Source: Echeneis naucrates
Lineage: Eukaryota; Chordata; Actinopteri; Carangiformes; Echeneidae
Length of the DNA: 64,000 nucleotides
Direction of reading: 5' to 3'
Assembly: GCF_900963305.1 (NCBI RefSeq)
Contig: NW_021780168.1
Span: forward strand, 622,501 to 686,500
Shown piece after piece: positions 9,340 through 20,137 of the stretch. The notes beneath the pieces are model-generated. The model saw nothing but the letters and a program-made list of their open reading frames with translations, ran no database searches and was not told the origin of the DNA. Within the stretch, counting starts at the first letter, position 1. Each line of letters begins with the position of its first letter. The position numbers were made by a program, and so were the translations under genes.

Positions 9340-12300
9340 CATGACTCTTCAAGACTCTTCATGACTCAAAGTTTGTCTCCAGCACCAACCACTAAAATAC
9401 TGTTCCTCTTGTCCAGATTCTGCAGGTAAAAGCTGATTCAAAGAAAAGAGGGATTGGCATTCCTCATCTTTTTTGTCCAAATTCCAACCAGGATCAGAAC
9501 CAAAGAGAAACAAGAATTCATCAGTGTCTCTGAATGGAGTGAATGAATAGATTCTGTAACTGAAGTCATCTAACGTCCAAGAAGACATCAATTCCATGAC
9601 TTGTTGTGTTTGGTAGTTAACATAGCACCAAGAAGTAGCACTATTAAATTCAAAACTCAAGTAAATGTTGAGGTTGGGGTTGGGGTAATTGCGAATTAAT
9701 TAATTTCAAACAAATTTCTCAAAAGTTTCTTCCATTAATTTGTTGAATGAACTCTCTGTCGTGATTATTGGTTGAAGGAACAACCTCATCACCAACACTA
9801 CCGCAACTAATAGCACTTACTGCTCTCAGAACAAAAGTATGTGCTTCAGTTGGAGAAATGTTGAAGACAACTTCATTCATTTAGCTAATCTAAGATTTCT
9901 ATTTGTGGTGGCAGTTATGGGTCCCACCAAACCTGCTGTTGTCTTTGTCAGTTATTGGTGCCCCAACAAGTTGCACTTACTGAATTCAACAACCAAGTCA
10001 GTGCAAATTCAAATGTTCACAACCCCCACTCCCCAAACATTTATAAAACTTACTGATCTGAAATCACCAACACTACCTCAACTAATAGCACTTACTGCTC
10101 TCACAGCACAAGTCTGTACTTCAGTTGGGAAATGTTGATGACAAGTTCATGAATTTAGCTGATCTCACAAAATTACTAAAACTAGATGTCGAACTAAAAC
10201 TACTAAAACTGAGTGTAACTTTTGTCCAAATTCCATCCAGGACAACCCCAAAGAGAAGCACTTATGCACAAGAATTCATCAGTGTCTCTGATTGGAGTGA
10301 TCCGGGTTAGATCTGAAGAAAACATGGCTCCAAGAATTAATGTTGTTTTTGTAAATTAACACTGAAGGGGAAAAAGAGAGCAAAGAGGATAGAAGTCACA
10401 TTCAGCAAAAAATTTTTACTGCACATATGATCTCTCTTCCAAAGAGTCTTTGCAGCCACTTTCTTGTGTCACAGTTCCAATGGACTCCGATTCAGGCTTT
10501 TACCCATCTTACATCTTCTACTTTGTTCAGGCAGTTTCAATGGTCTTGGTAATGGTTTCTAATGGAGAACACATTTAGTCCATCAGGAACAATCCTCTTA
10601 AATTCATGAATACCATTAGCATGACACATTTACTGCATAAAGCATTTACTGCTTTATGTCCATATGTCTGTGTTTCAATTCAGGAAATGTTGATGACAAC
10701 GTTTTCTGAATTCGATATTCTAACCAAGGCTTGGGGTTAGAGTCTCTAGATAAAGATATCTGCGTTTGTGTTGGGAGTCATGACTTCCACCAAACCTGCT
10801 GTTGTCTTTGTCAGTTAGTGCTGCCCCAAGAAGTTGCATTTACTGAATTCAACAGTCAAGTCAGTGCTCAGGTTAAGGTAACAAGGTTGTGACTTTCAAA
10901 CAAATTCAGATGTTCTTACCACCATGCCCCAAACATTGATAAAACCTGCCGCCTTGTGATTGACTTCTGAAATCACCAACATTACCCCAACTAATAGCAC
11001 TTACTGCTCTCAGAACACAAGTCTGTGCTTCAGTTGGGGAAATGTTGAGGACAAATTTGACTTGAATTTAACTGCTCACAATGAATCAATATTAGCGATG
11101 TTTTGTCGAATTTCAAACCAGGACAACCCCAAAGAGAAGCACTTATGGACAAGAATTCATCAGTGTCTCTGATTGGAGCGACCCGAGTTAGATCTGAAAA
11201 AAAAAAAAACATGGCTCCAACAATTAATGCTGTTTTTGTGAATTAACACTGAAAGGGGAAAAGCGCAAAGAGAATAGAAGTCACATTAACCTCTCATTTT
11301 TACCTCACGTGATCTCCTCCAAAGAGTCTTTGCAGCCACTTCCTTGTTGTATCAGTTCCAATGGACTCCTTTTCAGGCTTTTGCCCATCTTATACCTGAA
11401 TGAAACCACTCCCACGGCTCCCTGTCTGCTTTGTTCAGGCAGTTTCAATGGTCTTGGTTGTAATGGTTTGTAATGAAGAACACATTTAGTCCATCAGGAA
11501 CAGACAACAATCCTCTTAAATTCATGAGGACCATTAGCATATGGTGAGAGGACAGCTAACTCTGGTGATTAGTGTTGCTGCAGCTGATCTGAACAAATCT
11601 TTTCAAAATGGCCATCTTTGTTGTTGTTTTTATTCCAACCAAAACTTCTTTTCTACCAAATGGTTGCATAAACTCTCTGTCCTGATTAATTCTTGGACGG
11701 AATGAACAACTTTTGAAATCACCAACTCTGCCCCAACAAATATCACTTACTGCTCTGGAAACACAAGTCTTTGCTTCATTTGGAGAAATGTATGCATTTA
11801 ACTGATCTCAAGAAACATTTCAACCAGAGCAAGCTCAAAGAATTAGAGTTAGAATTAGAATGCTCTTATTGTCATCATACACGATGTTTAACAAACTTTA
11901 AAGACAACTCTGTTCTGCAAAATGCATTTATAAAATAAGAAAGACATAGTAAAAAAAGTTTGAATAAATTTACAAAAGGAGCCAGTAAGAATATATGTAT
12001 AGTTGAGAATTAGCATGACTGCAGAGAACGGTGGAAATAAATATATATCCACTAATAGAAGCACTGATCCACATGTCACCTCCAGTTAAAGTAACATTTG
12101 GGACTTCAAAAAAATTCTTTAGAGGTCACAAACTTTTCCCCCAAGAAGTAGCTCTTACTGAATCCAACAGTCAAGGTAAGAAGAAAGAAAGGACACATTG
12201 ATAGAACCACTGTGCTTCATACCAGGACACAGCAGCGTGAGTCACGAATCTTCATGAATCATGACTTTCAAACTACTTTCTTCACCCCCACCCCCAAAAA

Positions 12301-13570
12301 ACTGATAAAACTTGCTGTCCTTGTGATTGACTTTTGAAATCACCAACTCTGCCACAACAAATATCACTTACTGCTCTCAGAACAAAGAGCTGTGCTTCAC
12401 TTTGGTTAATGTTGGGGATGAATTCATGCAGTCAGCTGATTGCATAGAAGAATCTAAGTAAATGGCAATATTTATCTTTTTCTTTTTTTTTGTTGACCAT
12501 CGAACAAGAACAACTCCAAAGAGAAGCACTGATGCAGAAAATAATCATCAGTGTCTCTTACTGAATCCACCAAGTCACATAAAGCCTTTGTTTCAGATTA
12601 ATCTTTGTGCCACAGTTGCAATGGACTCTCTTGCAGACTTACTTATTTTATTTTACTCACCCGACTTATCTTAAAATAAAATGATGCACCCTGTCCCCCT
12701 TCAGCAGAAAGTTTCAATTCCAACCACATCTCACATCACAAGTCTGTGTTTCAGTTCAGGAAATGTTGATGGCAAATTCATGAATTTAGCTGATCTCAAA
12801 AACAAATAAAATATTTTGTCAAAATTCCAAACAGGACAACCCCAAAGAGAAACACTCATGCAGAAAGGAATCAATAGTGTCTCTGACTGAGGTGTCCTGA
12901 GTTAGATACTAAGAAGAAATTGATTCTTTACTTCTTTATTGTCTTTGTCAGTTAACGCTGCCCCAACAAGCAGCACTTCCTGAATTCAAAACTCAAGTCA
13001 ACACTCGGGTTGGATAATAAATTGTGACTTTCTGAAAACTTTCTCTAAACTTTTTTCGAGCAGTTTGTTGAATAAATGTTTTGTCCTCTTTCAGCAAGAA
13101 GTTTTTATGGTCTTGGTAACGGAGTGATCAGACAACGATCCTCTTAAATTCATGAGGACCGTTAGCATATGATGAGAGGACTGTTAACTGCAGTGATTAG
13201 GGATTAGGGTTGTGTTGTTGCAGCTGATCCAAAGAAATCTATTTAAAATAGCAGATCATCATCATTTTTTACTGAATTTCTGAGCAGGACAATCCTAAAG
13301 AGAAGCATGTATGTAGAAAGGAATAACTGCAGCTGTCTGAGTTAGAGCCTCAGATATGGCTTGCTGTTGTTTTTGTCAGTTAACAAGTAGAGTTTAGTTC
13401 ACACATTTCCACCAATACATTGATAAAACATGTTATCCTGCTGACTGATTCAGAGGAAAGAACTTTTGAAATCACCAACACTGCCCAACAAACAGCACTT
13501 ACTGCTCCCAGAAGACAACTCTGTGCTTTGGTTATGGTGATCTTAAGGACAGGTTCATACTTTTAGCTGA
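9340..13570 (+). repeat. unclassified array of about 0.9-kb units
   Basis: Two short blocks alternate through the region. Block 1, with 'caccaacactgccccaac' and 'tgcttcagttggggaaatg', occurs near 9790, 10065, 10975, 11725, 12340, 12740 and 13470. Block 2, with 'accccaaagagaagcact' and 'tcatcagtgtctctgattgg', occurs near 9490, 10235, 11125, 12505, 12835 and 13290. Block 2 at 10240 and its next good copy are about 885 bases apart, with a third shared block (about 10380-10560 and 11265-11470) between, so whole units were duplicated. I see no conserved long frame and no tRNA in it. Confidence 0.75.
11830..12065 (+). mobile_element. short interspersed insertion in the array
   Basis: A segment beginning 'agagttagaattagaatg' and 'cttattgtcatcatac', typical of a common teleost short repeat, interrupts the array unit pattern. 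I see no coding capacity, and the class is uncertain. Confidence 0.35.
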
Positions 13571-13850
13571 TCATCGGAGATTATATCAGGATCTGACCTT
13601 TTCCTGTTCCATCAGTAACCATCAAAGGAGATGCTGATTCTGTGATGTCACAAAGGTTCTCATGACATCACAGAGATCAAAGACTCCTCCCACTTTTTCT
13701 AATGACCTCCACAGTCGAGTGTACTCTGTTAATGAAGCTCAAAAGACAAACATGGTCCTGCCAGTTACCTTTGAGTTCTGCTGACAGAAGCAACAACAAA
13801 ACTGGAACTATTTGGACTGAACTGGATTTGAAACCTCCACCTCCATCAGC
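13571..13850 (+). repeat. dispersed repeat with a 12-bp hairpin
   Basis: One of at least seven copies of a unit that contains the inverted repeat 'tctgtgatgtca' / 'tgacatcacaga' (here 13639-13650 and 13663-13674). Others are near 18050 (+), 34340 (-), 48250 (+), 56250-56500 (-), 57530-57730 (-) and 63190 (+). The arms stay paired in several copies. Confidence 0.75.
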
Positions 13851-13977
13851 CGTAGGTTACAACGATCAATATTATCGATATGACAGACAACATTCTCCAT
13901 GTTTTCCTGTAAATCAGTGCTGCTGAAAAACTCCTGACATTTTCCAGCTAAATGATGAGACATTCAGTGTGTTAGAA

Positions 13978-14030
13978 TAGCAGAGGATGGTTTCGATCCG
14001 TAGACCTCTGGGTTATGGGCCCAGCATGCT
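13978..14030 (-). pseudogene. initiator tRNA-Met 3' portion
   Basis: The minus strand has the CAT anticodon arm, T arm and 3' end of initiator Met. It is cut within the D arm, so the 5' acceptor strand is gone. Confidence 0.7.
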
Positions 14031-14111
14031 TCCATCACAAATACAATAACCTAAACCTGCTTTTAATTTGAAATGATTGTGTGGTGCGGAGGATTTTTTG
14101 CAGTTCTAGCA

Positions 14112-14150
14112 GCCCGGCTAGCTCAGTCGGTAGAGCATGAGACTCTTAAC
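14112..14150 (+). pseudogene. tRNA-Lys(CTT) 5' half
   Basis: GCCCGGCTAGCTCAGTCGG and on through the anticodon loop CTCTTAA. It then breaks and is followed by the 3' half of the same tRNA type on the opposite strand. Confidence 0.75.
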
Positions 14151-14174
14151 TTTGGGTCTATAAAGCTATTTAAT

Positions 14175-14210
14175 CGCCCAACATGGGACTCAAACCCACA
14201 ACCTTGAGAT
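14175..14210 (-). pseudogene. tRNA-Lys 3' half, inverted
   Basis: Reading the minus strand gives the T arm and acceptor 3' strand of tRNA-Lys ending TTGGGCG. With 14112-14150 it looks like one tRNA whose two halves now face each other. Confidence 0.7.
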
Positions 14211-14245
14211 AGCTCAGTTGGTAGAGCGGAGGGCTGTAGAGGCTG
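14202..14245 (+). pseudogene. tRNA-Tyr 5' exon
   Basis: The sequence 'agctcagttggtagagcgg' and 'gggctgtag' match exon 1 of tRNA-Tyr(GTA). The acceptor start (CCTTGAGA for CCTTCGA) overlaps the inverted Lys half. Sequence after the anticodon is not tRNA. Confidence 0.6.
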
Positions 14246-14910
14246 ATTGCTCAGAGTCTCTGTGTTGGATGTGAGCTGCTGAAATCTCTGAACACCATAA
14301 CACAGATAGTATCAGTCTGATGTGTCATCTGTAATCCAGATGTTGTCAGCAACAAACAGATTTTCCTGAAAGAAGCTGTACTGATTCACTTCAACCAGCA
14401 CATGAGTCTCTTTCTGAGGAGTGCACACAGAAAAAATAAGCTTTTCTATTCCAACAATATACGTGATGTCCTCGTGTATGAATGAATGTTTCACTGATGC
14501 AGATTTTTACAGAGCAACATCAACAACTAATAACTCCACAACGAGACTGTGTGATGTCACTGGAGATCAAAGGCATTTCCTGTCTTTCATTAGATTAGAT
14601 ATATAATTAGATAATTTAATTAGATAATTTAACTTTATCTTTGGGTTATGAACCCCAGACTCCCCAACTTAATGTATTGGATATCCTTCTTCCTGCTCTC
14701 AAAATAAAAGTCAAAATAATTTTATTAAGAGATTTATTAATTTTATTAAGTGCATACAAGTACGTACCTATGTACAGTATGTACGTACATACGTTCTTGA
14801 CGTAACTTCATCTTCATTCACAACAAGAACAGAGAACATCCTTAAAAAGTCGTGAAGAGTCTTAGAGCAGGTGAGGCATGCTTGTGGTAGGTCCGTTGTT
14901 GTAAAGTAAA

Positions 14911-14953
14911 TTCCCATACCGGAAGTCGAACCACAACAAAGAGTGCCATATGG
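14911..14953 (-). pseudogene. tRNA-Glu remnant
   Basis: The minus-strand T arm and 3' acceptor strand of Glu-TTC (14911-14932) and about nine bases of the 5' end (14945-14953) remain. The anticodon and D arms were replaced. The left flank is the one seen before 47038 and 61596. Confidence 0.6.
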
Positions 14954-14959
14954 ACACAT

Positions 14960-15070
14960 GTCAGGGTGGCCGAGTGGTCAAAGGCGCCAGACTTAAGTTA
15001 AGCTTCTTCCTCTGCACAAGGGTATTCTAGTCTCTGAATGGAGGCGTGGGTTCAAATCCCACTCCTGACA
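14960..15070 (+). tRNA. tRNA-Leu with intron, anticodon TAA
   Basis: This 111-base copy has acceptor GTCAGGG matched to CTCCTGACA, a long variable arm, an intact T loop (TTCAAAT) and an intron of about 30 bases after the anticodon (about 14998-15029). The body is that of the intron-bearing Leu(CAA) gene, but position 34 is T, so the anticodon reads TAA, still a leucine codon. It may be active or slightly decayed. Confidence 0.65.
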
Positions 15071-15079
15071 CTCCTGCAC

Positions 15080-16060
15080 TGCAATTTACAATGTAATTGC
15101 AATTTTACGAAGTAGCAATCGTGCGCGTTGCATAATGCCCAGCTCTGCTCTGGATCCAGCATGTGTACAAAATCAAGTGAATGTGATGGCTGATGATGAC
15201 TGAGCTCTTCGTGTAACACATCATGGATTCTAGTTCTTCCACATGAATGCCTTTTATAGCAGGGATTGCTTCCTAATGCTGAAATGAGAGAATGAACAAA
15301 CAACAAGTGTTGTCAGATCTTGCTACAGTCTGCAGAGCCAAGCAGGATCTGACAGGGATCGTGCTAATCGTTGTCTATTCCTTTTTCTGGGAAGGTGAAA
15401 GGCAGATTGGAGTTTGTCCTACCCCCATTATTGGGGACGGGCTTTCCATCAGTGCAGCTCAGTTCCCCAGGTTCCCCAGGGCAACAGAAACAGTTAGTTT
15501 ACATCCTCCTGCCAGCTTGCCTTATTCCCACGCTGACTGGTCTGCAGTCTCAGCTGCCTCATACACAGATAACTGCAAGGTGACACTGTGCTATCAAAGC
15601 TAGCATCAACTTTTCTGTTTCCTCATCAGAGACTGGCAGAATGAATGCGATGCAGATTTTTACAGAACAACATCAACAACTAATAACTCCATAACAAGAC
15701 TGTGTGACGTCACTGGAGATCAAAGGCATTTCCTGTCTTTCATTGATCTCCAACGCTACACAGATACATACGTCACACTCCCGTTCACGTTCGCTTCAAA
15801 TGGATGAGCGAATGCGCAGAAAGTGGCACAGAAATGTCCCTGGACTGATCATTGTAACTTTGTATCATCGTTTTATCTGATAAGTTAAGGACCATAAACT
15901 TTCTATAAAAGTGGATGAGCAGGTTAAAAAGTTGCACCTGCAGTCTATCCAATGACCACCAAGGGGGGCGGCTCCACTCTGACAAAATGGACAAAAATCT
16001 AGTTGGAATGGGAATGACACCCACGCCACATTAGTACAAATAAGTACTTCCTGTGCTTGT
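15080..16060. other. repeat-derived stretch, no gene seen
   Basis: It holds blocks shared with other tRNA flanks: 'caatcgtgcgcgttgcataatg' type sequence also near 26670 and 39630, the block around 15510-15640 also near 16380, 33600 and 46650, and a block with a TGACGTCA site at 15705-15712 also near 14545, 23355 and 52600. ORFs of 70-103 codons here show no domain. Confidence 0.5.
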
Positions 16061-16061
16061 T

Positions 16062-16133
16062 TAGCAATGCTGGGGATTGCACCAAAGGACTCATACATGG
16101 AAAGCACACATTCTACCACTGAGCTACATTCCC
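16062..16133 (-). pseudogene. tRNA-Ala body with TCC anticodon
   Basis: Full length on the minus strand with acceptor GGGAATG against CATTGCT. The body matches tRNA-Ala, but the anticodon loop TTTCCAT gives TCC (Gly) instead of TGC. The T loop TGCAATC has lost the conserved second T. Fragments with the same change occur near 26310 and 34690. Confidence 0.65.
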
Positions 16134-16574
16134 TGTATGCTGTGGCAGATGAGATGAGGCCATTGATAATGCTGCCTGTCCTGCTGAATTTAGGTCACCT
16201 GCATGTTTGGCAACAGTCAGAGCTCCATACACAATAACAGTACTGAAGAAAAATAATGTCAAGGAAAAACTTCTTTTAAGAGGCAGAAAACTCGGGCAGA
16301 AGCAGGCTCAGGGGGGGCGGCCATCTGCCTCGACCGATTGGGTTGAGAGAGGGAGAGAGAGCGCTGACACTGTCCCATCAAAGCGAGCATTAACTTTTCT
16401 GTTTCCTCACCAGAGACTGGCAGCTGGACACGTGTCAGGATCACGTGTTGTATCTTTCCTGCACAAATGGGCCTTGAACATGAAAGACTCATGGTTTCAT
16501 TATTTCATAGATCAGTGTCACCTATCACTGCTGTGTAGTCTATAATGTGAACCACTAAAGGGAAGAAGCTGCAG

Positions 16575-16647
16575 CACCTGAACAGGGATTTGAACCCTGG
16601 ACCCTCAGATTAAACTTCTGATGCTCTACCAACTGAGCTACTCAGGC
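16575..16647 (-). tRNA. tRNA-Lys(TTT), impaired
   Basis: A 73-base copy with all stems pairable and T loop TTCAAAT. The anticodon loop is AGTTTAA instead of CTTTTAA, so the invariant T33 is G, which should disturb the U-turn. The flank is shared with the better Lys at 21623-21695. Confidence 0.6.
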
Positions 16648-16750
16648 TTCTGACGGCAGCATAATTCAGATTACATTACATTAATTATTTCAACTTTGAA
16701 TCATCGAACAAACGGCCCTGTCCCAGCCAGGGGTTGATCCTGCAGGTCAT

Positions 16751-16768
16751 CTCTCTCTCTCTCTCTGT
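16751..16768. repeat. (CT)n microsatellite
   Basis: A run of about nine CT units. Confidence 0.8.
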
Positions 16769-16879
16769 TTCCTGAAGGCCTCTCTGCCATTTACTAATTA
16801 AAATATATTAATAAAAAAAACATGTTTCTATCATATGATGATGAAATCTAAAGGCTCTCTGATCATCACATTGAGAAGT

Positions 16880-17600
16880 TCATCTGGTTTGTGATATTTC
16901 TTCATATGATAGTGAGGTAAAATGTCTCCAGTGGGATGTGTGTGTATCCAGCAGGACTGACAGCTTCATGTGGGATTCTCACAGAGATGATTCAAACCTG
17001 ATCACAGTGATCAGTATGGATATACAGTATGTTTGCTGTCAGTGGAGGAAACTCTCAGACAGGACTAATAGTCATGTTTGGGATGGTCCTGGATTTGAGT
17101 TGAATGAGTGTAAATTCTCTCTGATTTTAACACACGTTCACACATCCACCTCTATTCAGACATGGAGTTTACATATTGTTTGGAATTCTAATGTGAATGT
17201 CACAAGCAGCATTTCTTGTCAACACTTGTTCTTATTATTAATGTTAAGACCCAGAAAGCAGCATATTTGATTGATTGTTGTACCAACCTGAAGATGATCA
17301 GTGTTTATAGCTCATAACCTGATCACAGATCAATAATCAGCCATTGGAAGATGCTCTGAAACTTTCTTCTGCAGTCAGAACTCATCCACCTTCAGACTGG
17401 ACATCTTCTGACTGTAGAACTGGAGCTTTTTATACATCTCACTGCAGCACAATAAAGTCCTCTGTGAGTATTGTGTGTCCCACAGTGTACATGACATCTG
17501 AGCAGCAATACTTCCACCTGCTGGAGATTTATTGTTACTACAGCTGTAAAATAAATCTATCAGACTCCTCAGTCTGTAGAATCCAGAAGATTAATGACAC
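16880..17600 (+). repeat. triplicated module, copy 1
   Basis: Related copies lie inverted at 24525-25200 and direct at 39145-39580. It contains a 110-codon frame at 16938-17270, and a downstream part with 'gagctttttatacatctc' and an AATAAA near 17450, as in a 3' untranslated region. The frame holds a C..W pair (CCQWRK) and N-glycosylation-like NVT, but I recognise no family. Similar frames at the other two copies are 97 and 88 codons long. Confidence 0.6.
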
Positions 17601-17805
17601 ACTTTGTCCTGCTGTTATGGAATCAAATCCTACTTTAGGTTTTCTATATTTTAAACTAATGAGCACTGTTGGGGATCAAACAGAAAAGGACAGAGGAATG
17701 AAAGAAGATTTTTATTTTCTTTTAATTAACAGAAAAAATGTCACAAAAATAACAATTTACATAATTAGGAAATATAACTCCAAAAAAATTGACACAGTCC
17801 CTAAT

Positions 17806-17878
17806 CCTAGTGCTGGGATTCGAACCCAAGATCTCCTGTTTACTAGAGAGGAACTGTGACCAGCTAAGCCACAGCACC
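17806..17878 (-). pseudogene. tRNA-Thr(AGT) pseudogene
   Basis: Full length with anticodon AGT and T loop TTCGAAT. The acceptor 3' strand (CACTAGG) no longer pairs with GGTGCTG at three positions, and the anticodon stem has a mismatch. Confidence 0.7.
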
Positions 17879-18166
17879 ACTCCGATGTACAGGGGTGTAT
17901 TTTGGATATGAAAATACCCCCAACGTGCGTGGCTGACCATCATGACTCTTACCAAAGTTTCTTTAGCATATAATAAACTGTCACATTAATGTCCTGAATG
18001 TGCTGTGTGTAAATAATGAGGTTAATAAAAAAAAAAAAAACCCACAAATGTTCCATCAGTAACCATCAAAGGAGATGCTGATTCTGTGATGTCACAAAGG
18101 TTCTAATGACATCAAAGGGATCAAAGACTCCTCCCACTTTTTTGTCATGAACTCTGTAGTTCACAT

Positions 18167-18239
18167 GGCTCGTTGGTCTAGGGGTCTGATTCTTGCTTAG
18201 GGTACAAGAGGTCCCTGGGTTCAAATCCCCGACGTGCTA
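18167..18239 (+). pseudogene. tRNA-Pro(AGG) pseudogene
   Basis: The Pro body has anticodon AGG in loop TTAGGGT. One extra T before the T arm, an anticodon-stem mismatch and a damaged acceptor 3' end (GACGTGCTA) mark decay. Intact relative: 36974-37045. Confidence 0.7.
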
Positions 18240-18240
18240 A

Positions 18241-18430
18241 ACATTACACAATGTAGCTGTGTGAGGTTTGCAGTCTGGTTGTTAGTTGCAGTGTCTTGGC
18301 AACTGAAGCAAGAGCAATGGTAGTTTTTTGCAGACAAACTTTGGTAGGAGTGATGGTCAGCCACTTTGTACTTCTTTGTACTGCTTTTGTGGTGCTGTGG
18401 CTTAGTTGGTCAAAGTGCCTACCTAGTAAA
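18241..18430 (+). repeat. tRNA-Thr flank duplication (inverted partner)
   Basis: This flank and the Thr start recur inverted at about 34025-34275, with shared strings such as 'gtacttctttgtactgc' in 18361-18390. Confidence 0.7.
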
Positions 18431-18464
18431 CAGGAGGTCCTGGGTTCAAATCCCATGCAATGCA
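18391..18464 (+). pseudogene. tRNA-Thr(AGT) pseudogene
   Basis: Good 5' end, D arm and T loop, anticodon AGT. Two anticodon-stem mismatches (CCTAC against ACAGG) and an acceptor 3' strand that does not pair. Confidence 0.7.
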
Positions 18465-18483
18465 ACAGTTAGTCTCCACACAC

Positions 18484-18555
18484 TCCCTCATGGTCTAGTG
18501 GCTAGGATTCGGCGTTCTCACTGCCGCGGCCCGGGTTCAATTCCCAGTCAGGGAA
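18484..18555 (+). tRNA. tRNA-Glu(CTC)
   Basis: A 72-base copy with anticodon loop TCTCACT (CTC) and acceptor TCCCTCA against TCAGGGA, with one C-C mismatch. The T loop is TTCAATT with one T-stem mismatch. A TTTT terminator starts about seven bases downstream (18562). Likely transcribable. The inverted partner at 36799-36864 has lost six bases. Confidence 0.7.
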
Positions 18556-18599
18556 AACAGTTTTACTGAAAAATACAGGTGATTGACCCCATAACATAA

Positions 18600-18850
18600 A
18601 TTTGTCATCATGCACCTGGGGAGTATTCCAGGTAGGAGTTTCAAGGAACTTTGAGTCTATCCCTGAATTCTGAGTCGACTTACTCTGAGTATCCGGTTCC
18701 AGAACAGCTGATCTTAGTTGTTTCAATCAACTCTGAGTATGTTCACCTTGAGTTGCGCGCGTGCACAATCTCTATAAAAAGCCATCATCAATGGAGCCCT
18801 GTCACCATGACAACCGCGGCAAATCTTAAAAAAAAAAAAAAAATCCATCA
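18600..18850 (+). mobile_element. PIF/Harbinger-like terminal fragment
   Basis: Repeated ACTCTGAGT-like motifs and 'ggttccagaacagctgat' are typical of the ends of fish Harbinger elements. A second, inverted copy is at about 36490-36740, adjoining the paired tRNA-Glu copy, so element and tRNA were duplicated together. No transposase is seen. Confidence 0.6.
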
Positions 18851-19346
18851 ATGACGGAGAATTTTTGGTTAATGCAAGTCCTGGTGGTAAGCATAGCTGT
18901 CCTTCCAAGCAGTTAGCCAGGGCTGTGGCTTACTTTTGTTATCCTTGCTGGAATCTGAGGCATTATCCCAAAAAGTCCATCTTTTCTCTGCATTATTCAC
19001 AGTAATGGAACTTTTTCTGCATCCATCCATCCATCCAATCGTCTTCAACCTAACAGAGTTCCATCACTCCTGAACAAGACCTGAGACACTTGAACTCCTT
19101 CACTCGGGGTAAGGACTCATTCCCCACCTGCAGCAGGCAATCCTCATTCTGATCACCTGGCTGTAAATGCAAACTAAATGCTGTAAATTCGCCACTCATG
19201 AGTCTTGAAACAAACTTCTGTTTTCCTGCAGCACCTGTAACAAATTTTCAAACAAATCACCGTCATGACTCTTAGCCGTTTGTCTCCTATGAAAAAGCAC
19301 TCACCAATTTCCTTATGCTTCACAGCACCTGTAATATGCTAAAGGC

Positions 19347-19419
19347 CAACCACGAAGGGAGTCAAAACCTCAATCGTCTGATCCGAAGTCAGAGGCCTTG
19401 TCCATTAGGCCACGTGGTC
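19347..19419 (-). tRNA. tRNA-Arg(TCG), T loop altered
   Basis: 73 bases, acceptor GACCACG against CGTGGTT, anticodon loop CTTCGGA (TCG). The T arm reads GGTTTTGACTCCC, so the T loop lacks the usual TTC, and the B box is weak. Otherwise it pairs well. Confidence 0.6.
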
Positions 19420-19479
19420 AACTGTTGATTGAGCAATCAGTTGAAAGAGGACAGATGTGATTGAACCCGTGCACACACG

Positions 19480-19542
19480 GGAACAAAGGAGGAGCTTGTG
19501 TTTGAACCCGTGAGGTTCAAACACAAGCTCCTCCTTTGTTCC
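19480..19542. repeat. perfect 29-bp hairpin
   Basis: Two 29-base arms (19480-19508 and 19514-19542) are exact inverted repeats around the 5-base loop 'cgtga'. A smaller palindrome cccgtg...cacggg lies just upstream. No tRNA or transposon terminus explains it. Confidence 0.9.
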
Positions 19543-19633
19543 TCCGCTGAGTGAGACGGAGCTCTGAAGTCACTTCTCAGTAAGGAAAGGGTGCTGTTCA
19601 GTCAGATCAACAGCAGTGATGCTGTTGGATGCT

Positions 19634-19790
19634 TCCGTTCTTAAAGTGTGGGCTCCACCCCACTGGTGGGGAATAGAGACAGGTGGGGCTTTGTTAATGC
19701 CTTTCTTTATGGACAAAAATGATCAGAAATTCAAAACAAAACACCCCCACACACACAAAAAGTCATCATTAACACTTAAAACAGAACTGG
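19634..19790 (+). mobile_element. hAT-like element fragment
   Basis: A second plus-strand copy of the 3035-3190 element, with the same 'ttcttaaagtgtgggctcc' start. Confidence 0.5.
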
Positions 19791-19992
19791 TCCTTTTATT
19801 TTCAGTTCACTTTTAAGTTTTATTTTATTTTACATTTTCTTGCAAAAGAAAAAAACACAGAGCACACATTCACCATATAAGAGCCTGGGACATTTGGCCT
19901 CTCATTCAAGAGGCGTCATCAGACAGATTGGTGGTTCGCCTGTCGTAGTATCTCAGAAGCCCTGTGTTCAGCCAAAGCCAACACACCATGCA

Positions 19993-20038
19993 GGGAATGT
20001 AGCTCAGTGGTAGAGTGCATGCTTAGCATGTGTGAGCG
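19993..20038 (+). pseudogene. tRNA-Ala(AGC) 5' portion
   Basis: Acceptor GGGAATG, D arm and anticodon arm with AGC are intact. The T arm and 3' acceptor are missing. It lies 17 bases before the intact tRNA-Leu. Confidence 0.7.
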
Positions 20039-20055
20039 GTTGCTTCACAGTCTGT

Positions 20056-20137
20056 GGTAGTGTGGCCGAGCGGTCCAAGGCGCTGGATTAAGGCTCCAGT
20101 CTCTTCGGAGGCGTGGGTTCAAATCCCACCACTGCCA
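20056..20137 (+). tRNA. tRNA-Leu(AAG)
   Basis: A complete 82-base class II tRNA: acceptor GGTAGTG pairs with the 3' strand CACTGCC, anticodon loop TTAAGGC gives AAG, the variable arm stem forms (TCTCTTCGGAGG region), and the T loop is TTCAAAT. No TTTT run follows closely. It is the cleanest of about nine Leu-derived copies, which include 56072-56153 and 63496-63581. Confidence 0.9.

Noticed and set aside
9839-11172. Repeated CFSW(R/G)NVED peptide-like frames in the array
   Set aside because: Frames shift between units and no long open frame survives, so coding is not supported.
17344-17859. 171-codon frame
   Set aside because: It runs through duplicated non-coding flank, an AATAAA and into a tRNA-Thr relic. 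No domain, and the inverted copy at 24.5 kb does not keep it.
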